Shown here piece by piece: positions 16,103-16,644 of a stretch of 16,644 nt of DNA. Both the position numbers and the translations under genes were made by a program. Source of the DNA: Gammaproteobacteria bacterium (lineage in GTDB: Bacteria > Pseudomonadota > Gammaproteobacteria > Enterobacterales > Alteromonadaceae). A model generated the notes under the pieces. The model was not told the DNA's origin. It saw only the letters and a list, made by a program, of their open reading frames with translations, and searched no databases. The stretch is taken from the NCBI GenBank assembly GCA_027484495.1, contig JAIXSW010000423.1:1-16644 (forward strand). The letters run 5' to 3'. Numbering within the stretch: the first letter of the stretch is position 1; each line of letters starts with the position of its first letter.

Positions 16103-16644
16103 ATGCATCATCAAAAAGAACATCGCTGTGACGTTTTAATTGTCGGCAGTGGCGCGGCAGGCCTGAGCCTGGCGCTGCAGCTTGCACAGGATTTGAATGT
16201 CATCGTGCTCAGTAAAGGCCCGCTGCGCGAAGGTTCAACTTTGTATGCGCAAGGTGGTATTGCCGCAGTATTCGACGAAAACGACAGTATTGCCTCACAC
16301 GTCAATGATACGCTGATTGCCGGTGCGGGCCTGTGTGAAGACGCTGCCGTGCAGTTTACCGCTGAAAACGCCAAAACCGCGATGGAATGGCTGATTGCGC
16401 AAGGCGTCCCTTTTGATCAGTACCGTGACGACGACGGCGTACTGAAATATCACCTGACGCGCGAAGGTGGTCACAGCCACCGGCGGATTTTACATGCAGC
16501 AGATGCAACTGGCCGCGCTGTGCAGATCACGTTAGTCGATCAGGTGCGCCGCCACCCCAATATCCGCCTGCTGGAAAACTACAACGCCATTGATCTCATC
16601 ACCGATACCAAGCTGGGCCATGACGGCAATAAGTGCCATGGCGC
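16103..16644 (+). CDS. nadB: L-aspartate oxidase NadB (N-terminal part)
   Basis: NadB is the FAD enzyme that oxidises L-aspartate to iminoaspartate, the first step of NAD synthesis; NadA then makes quinolinate. The gene runs off the right edge after 180 full codons (the E. coli enzyme has 540). The N-terminal dinucleotide-binding motif is VGSGAAGLS (14-22), followed by VIVLSKGPLREGSTLYAQGG and AAVFDENDSIASHVNDT. The signature HLTREGGHSHRRILHAADA starts at 117 and contains Glu121, at the same number as the catalytic Glu121 of E. coli. The ATG at 16103 is chosen by alignment; its ribosome-binding site is poor, and an in-frame GTG lies three codons upstream. It is divergent from rpoE, as in E. 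coli. Confidence 0.97.
   Translation, partial: MHHQKEHRCDVLIVGSGAAGLSLALQLAQDLNVIVLSKGPLREGSTLYAQGGIAAVFDENDSIASHVNDTLIAGAGLCEDAAVQFTAENAKTAMEWLIAQGVPFDQYRDDDGVLKYHLTREGGHSHRRILHAADATGRAVQITLVDQVRRHPNIRLLENYNAIDLITDTKLGHDGNKCHG

Overview
The window is a compact, chromosomal housekeeping region of a gammaproteobacterium. Every protein resembles its Escherichia coli counterpart along its whole length. The order nadB / rpoE-rseA-rseB-rseC-lepA-lepB-rnc-era-recO-pdxJ-acpS is the classical gammaproteobacterial block. Here the block lies next to barA, rlmD, relA and mazG, which in E. coli sit elsewhere on the chromosome. That junction suggests the Alteromonadales/Chromatiaceae side of the class (Shewanella-, Alteromonas- or Rheinheimera-like). 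This placement is inference from gene order remembered from knowledge; no search was run.

Layout from left to right. Bases 1-3675, minus strand: the first 19 codons of mazG, then relA and rlmD, read as rlmD>relA>mazG. Bases 3676-3798: a short divergent promoter region. Bases 3799-6609, plus strand: barA, a tripartite hybrid sensor kinase. Bases 6605-6634: a hairpin between the convergent ends of barA and acpS. Bases 6635-12876, minus strand: lepA, lepB, rnc, era, recO, pdxJ and acpS, several with overlapping ends. Bases 13004-15844, minus strand: rpoE, rseA, rseB, rseC, the envelope-stress sigma factor with its regulators. Bases 15845-16102: a divergent regulatory region with a good sigma-E-type promoter for rpoE. 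Bases 16103-16644, plus strand: the first 180 codons of nadB. Four protein starts were set by codon, Shine-Dalgarno and homology: rpoE at 15844, rseA at 15243, lepA at 12876 (all shorter than the longest open frame), and rseB at a GTG at 14605.

The genes fall into stress-response and core-maintenance groups. RpoE, RseA and RseB form the envelope stress circuit, with RseC as accessory. RelA makes (p)ppGpp, and MazG in E. coli is linked to the same response. BarA is the sensor that feeds UvrY/GacA and the Csr small RNAs. LepA, Rnc, Era and RlmD act on ribosomes or rRNA. LepB processes exported proteins, RecO acts in recombination repair, and PdxJ, AcpS and NadB make or install cofactors (PLP, phosphopantetheine, NAD).

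No mobile element, CRISPR array, tRNA, rRNA or unknown large gene was found, and no gene appears broken. I see no new multi-gene system. The less explained material is in the spacers: an unusually structured lepA-lepB gap with a tiny ORF in a hairpin loop, an out-of-frame upstream ORF with a good ribosome-binding site overlapping the lepA start, a long hairpin between rseB and rseC, and attenuator-like structure upstream of nadB. All are short and need comparative tests.
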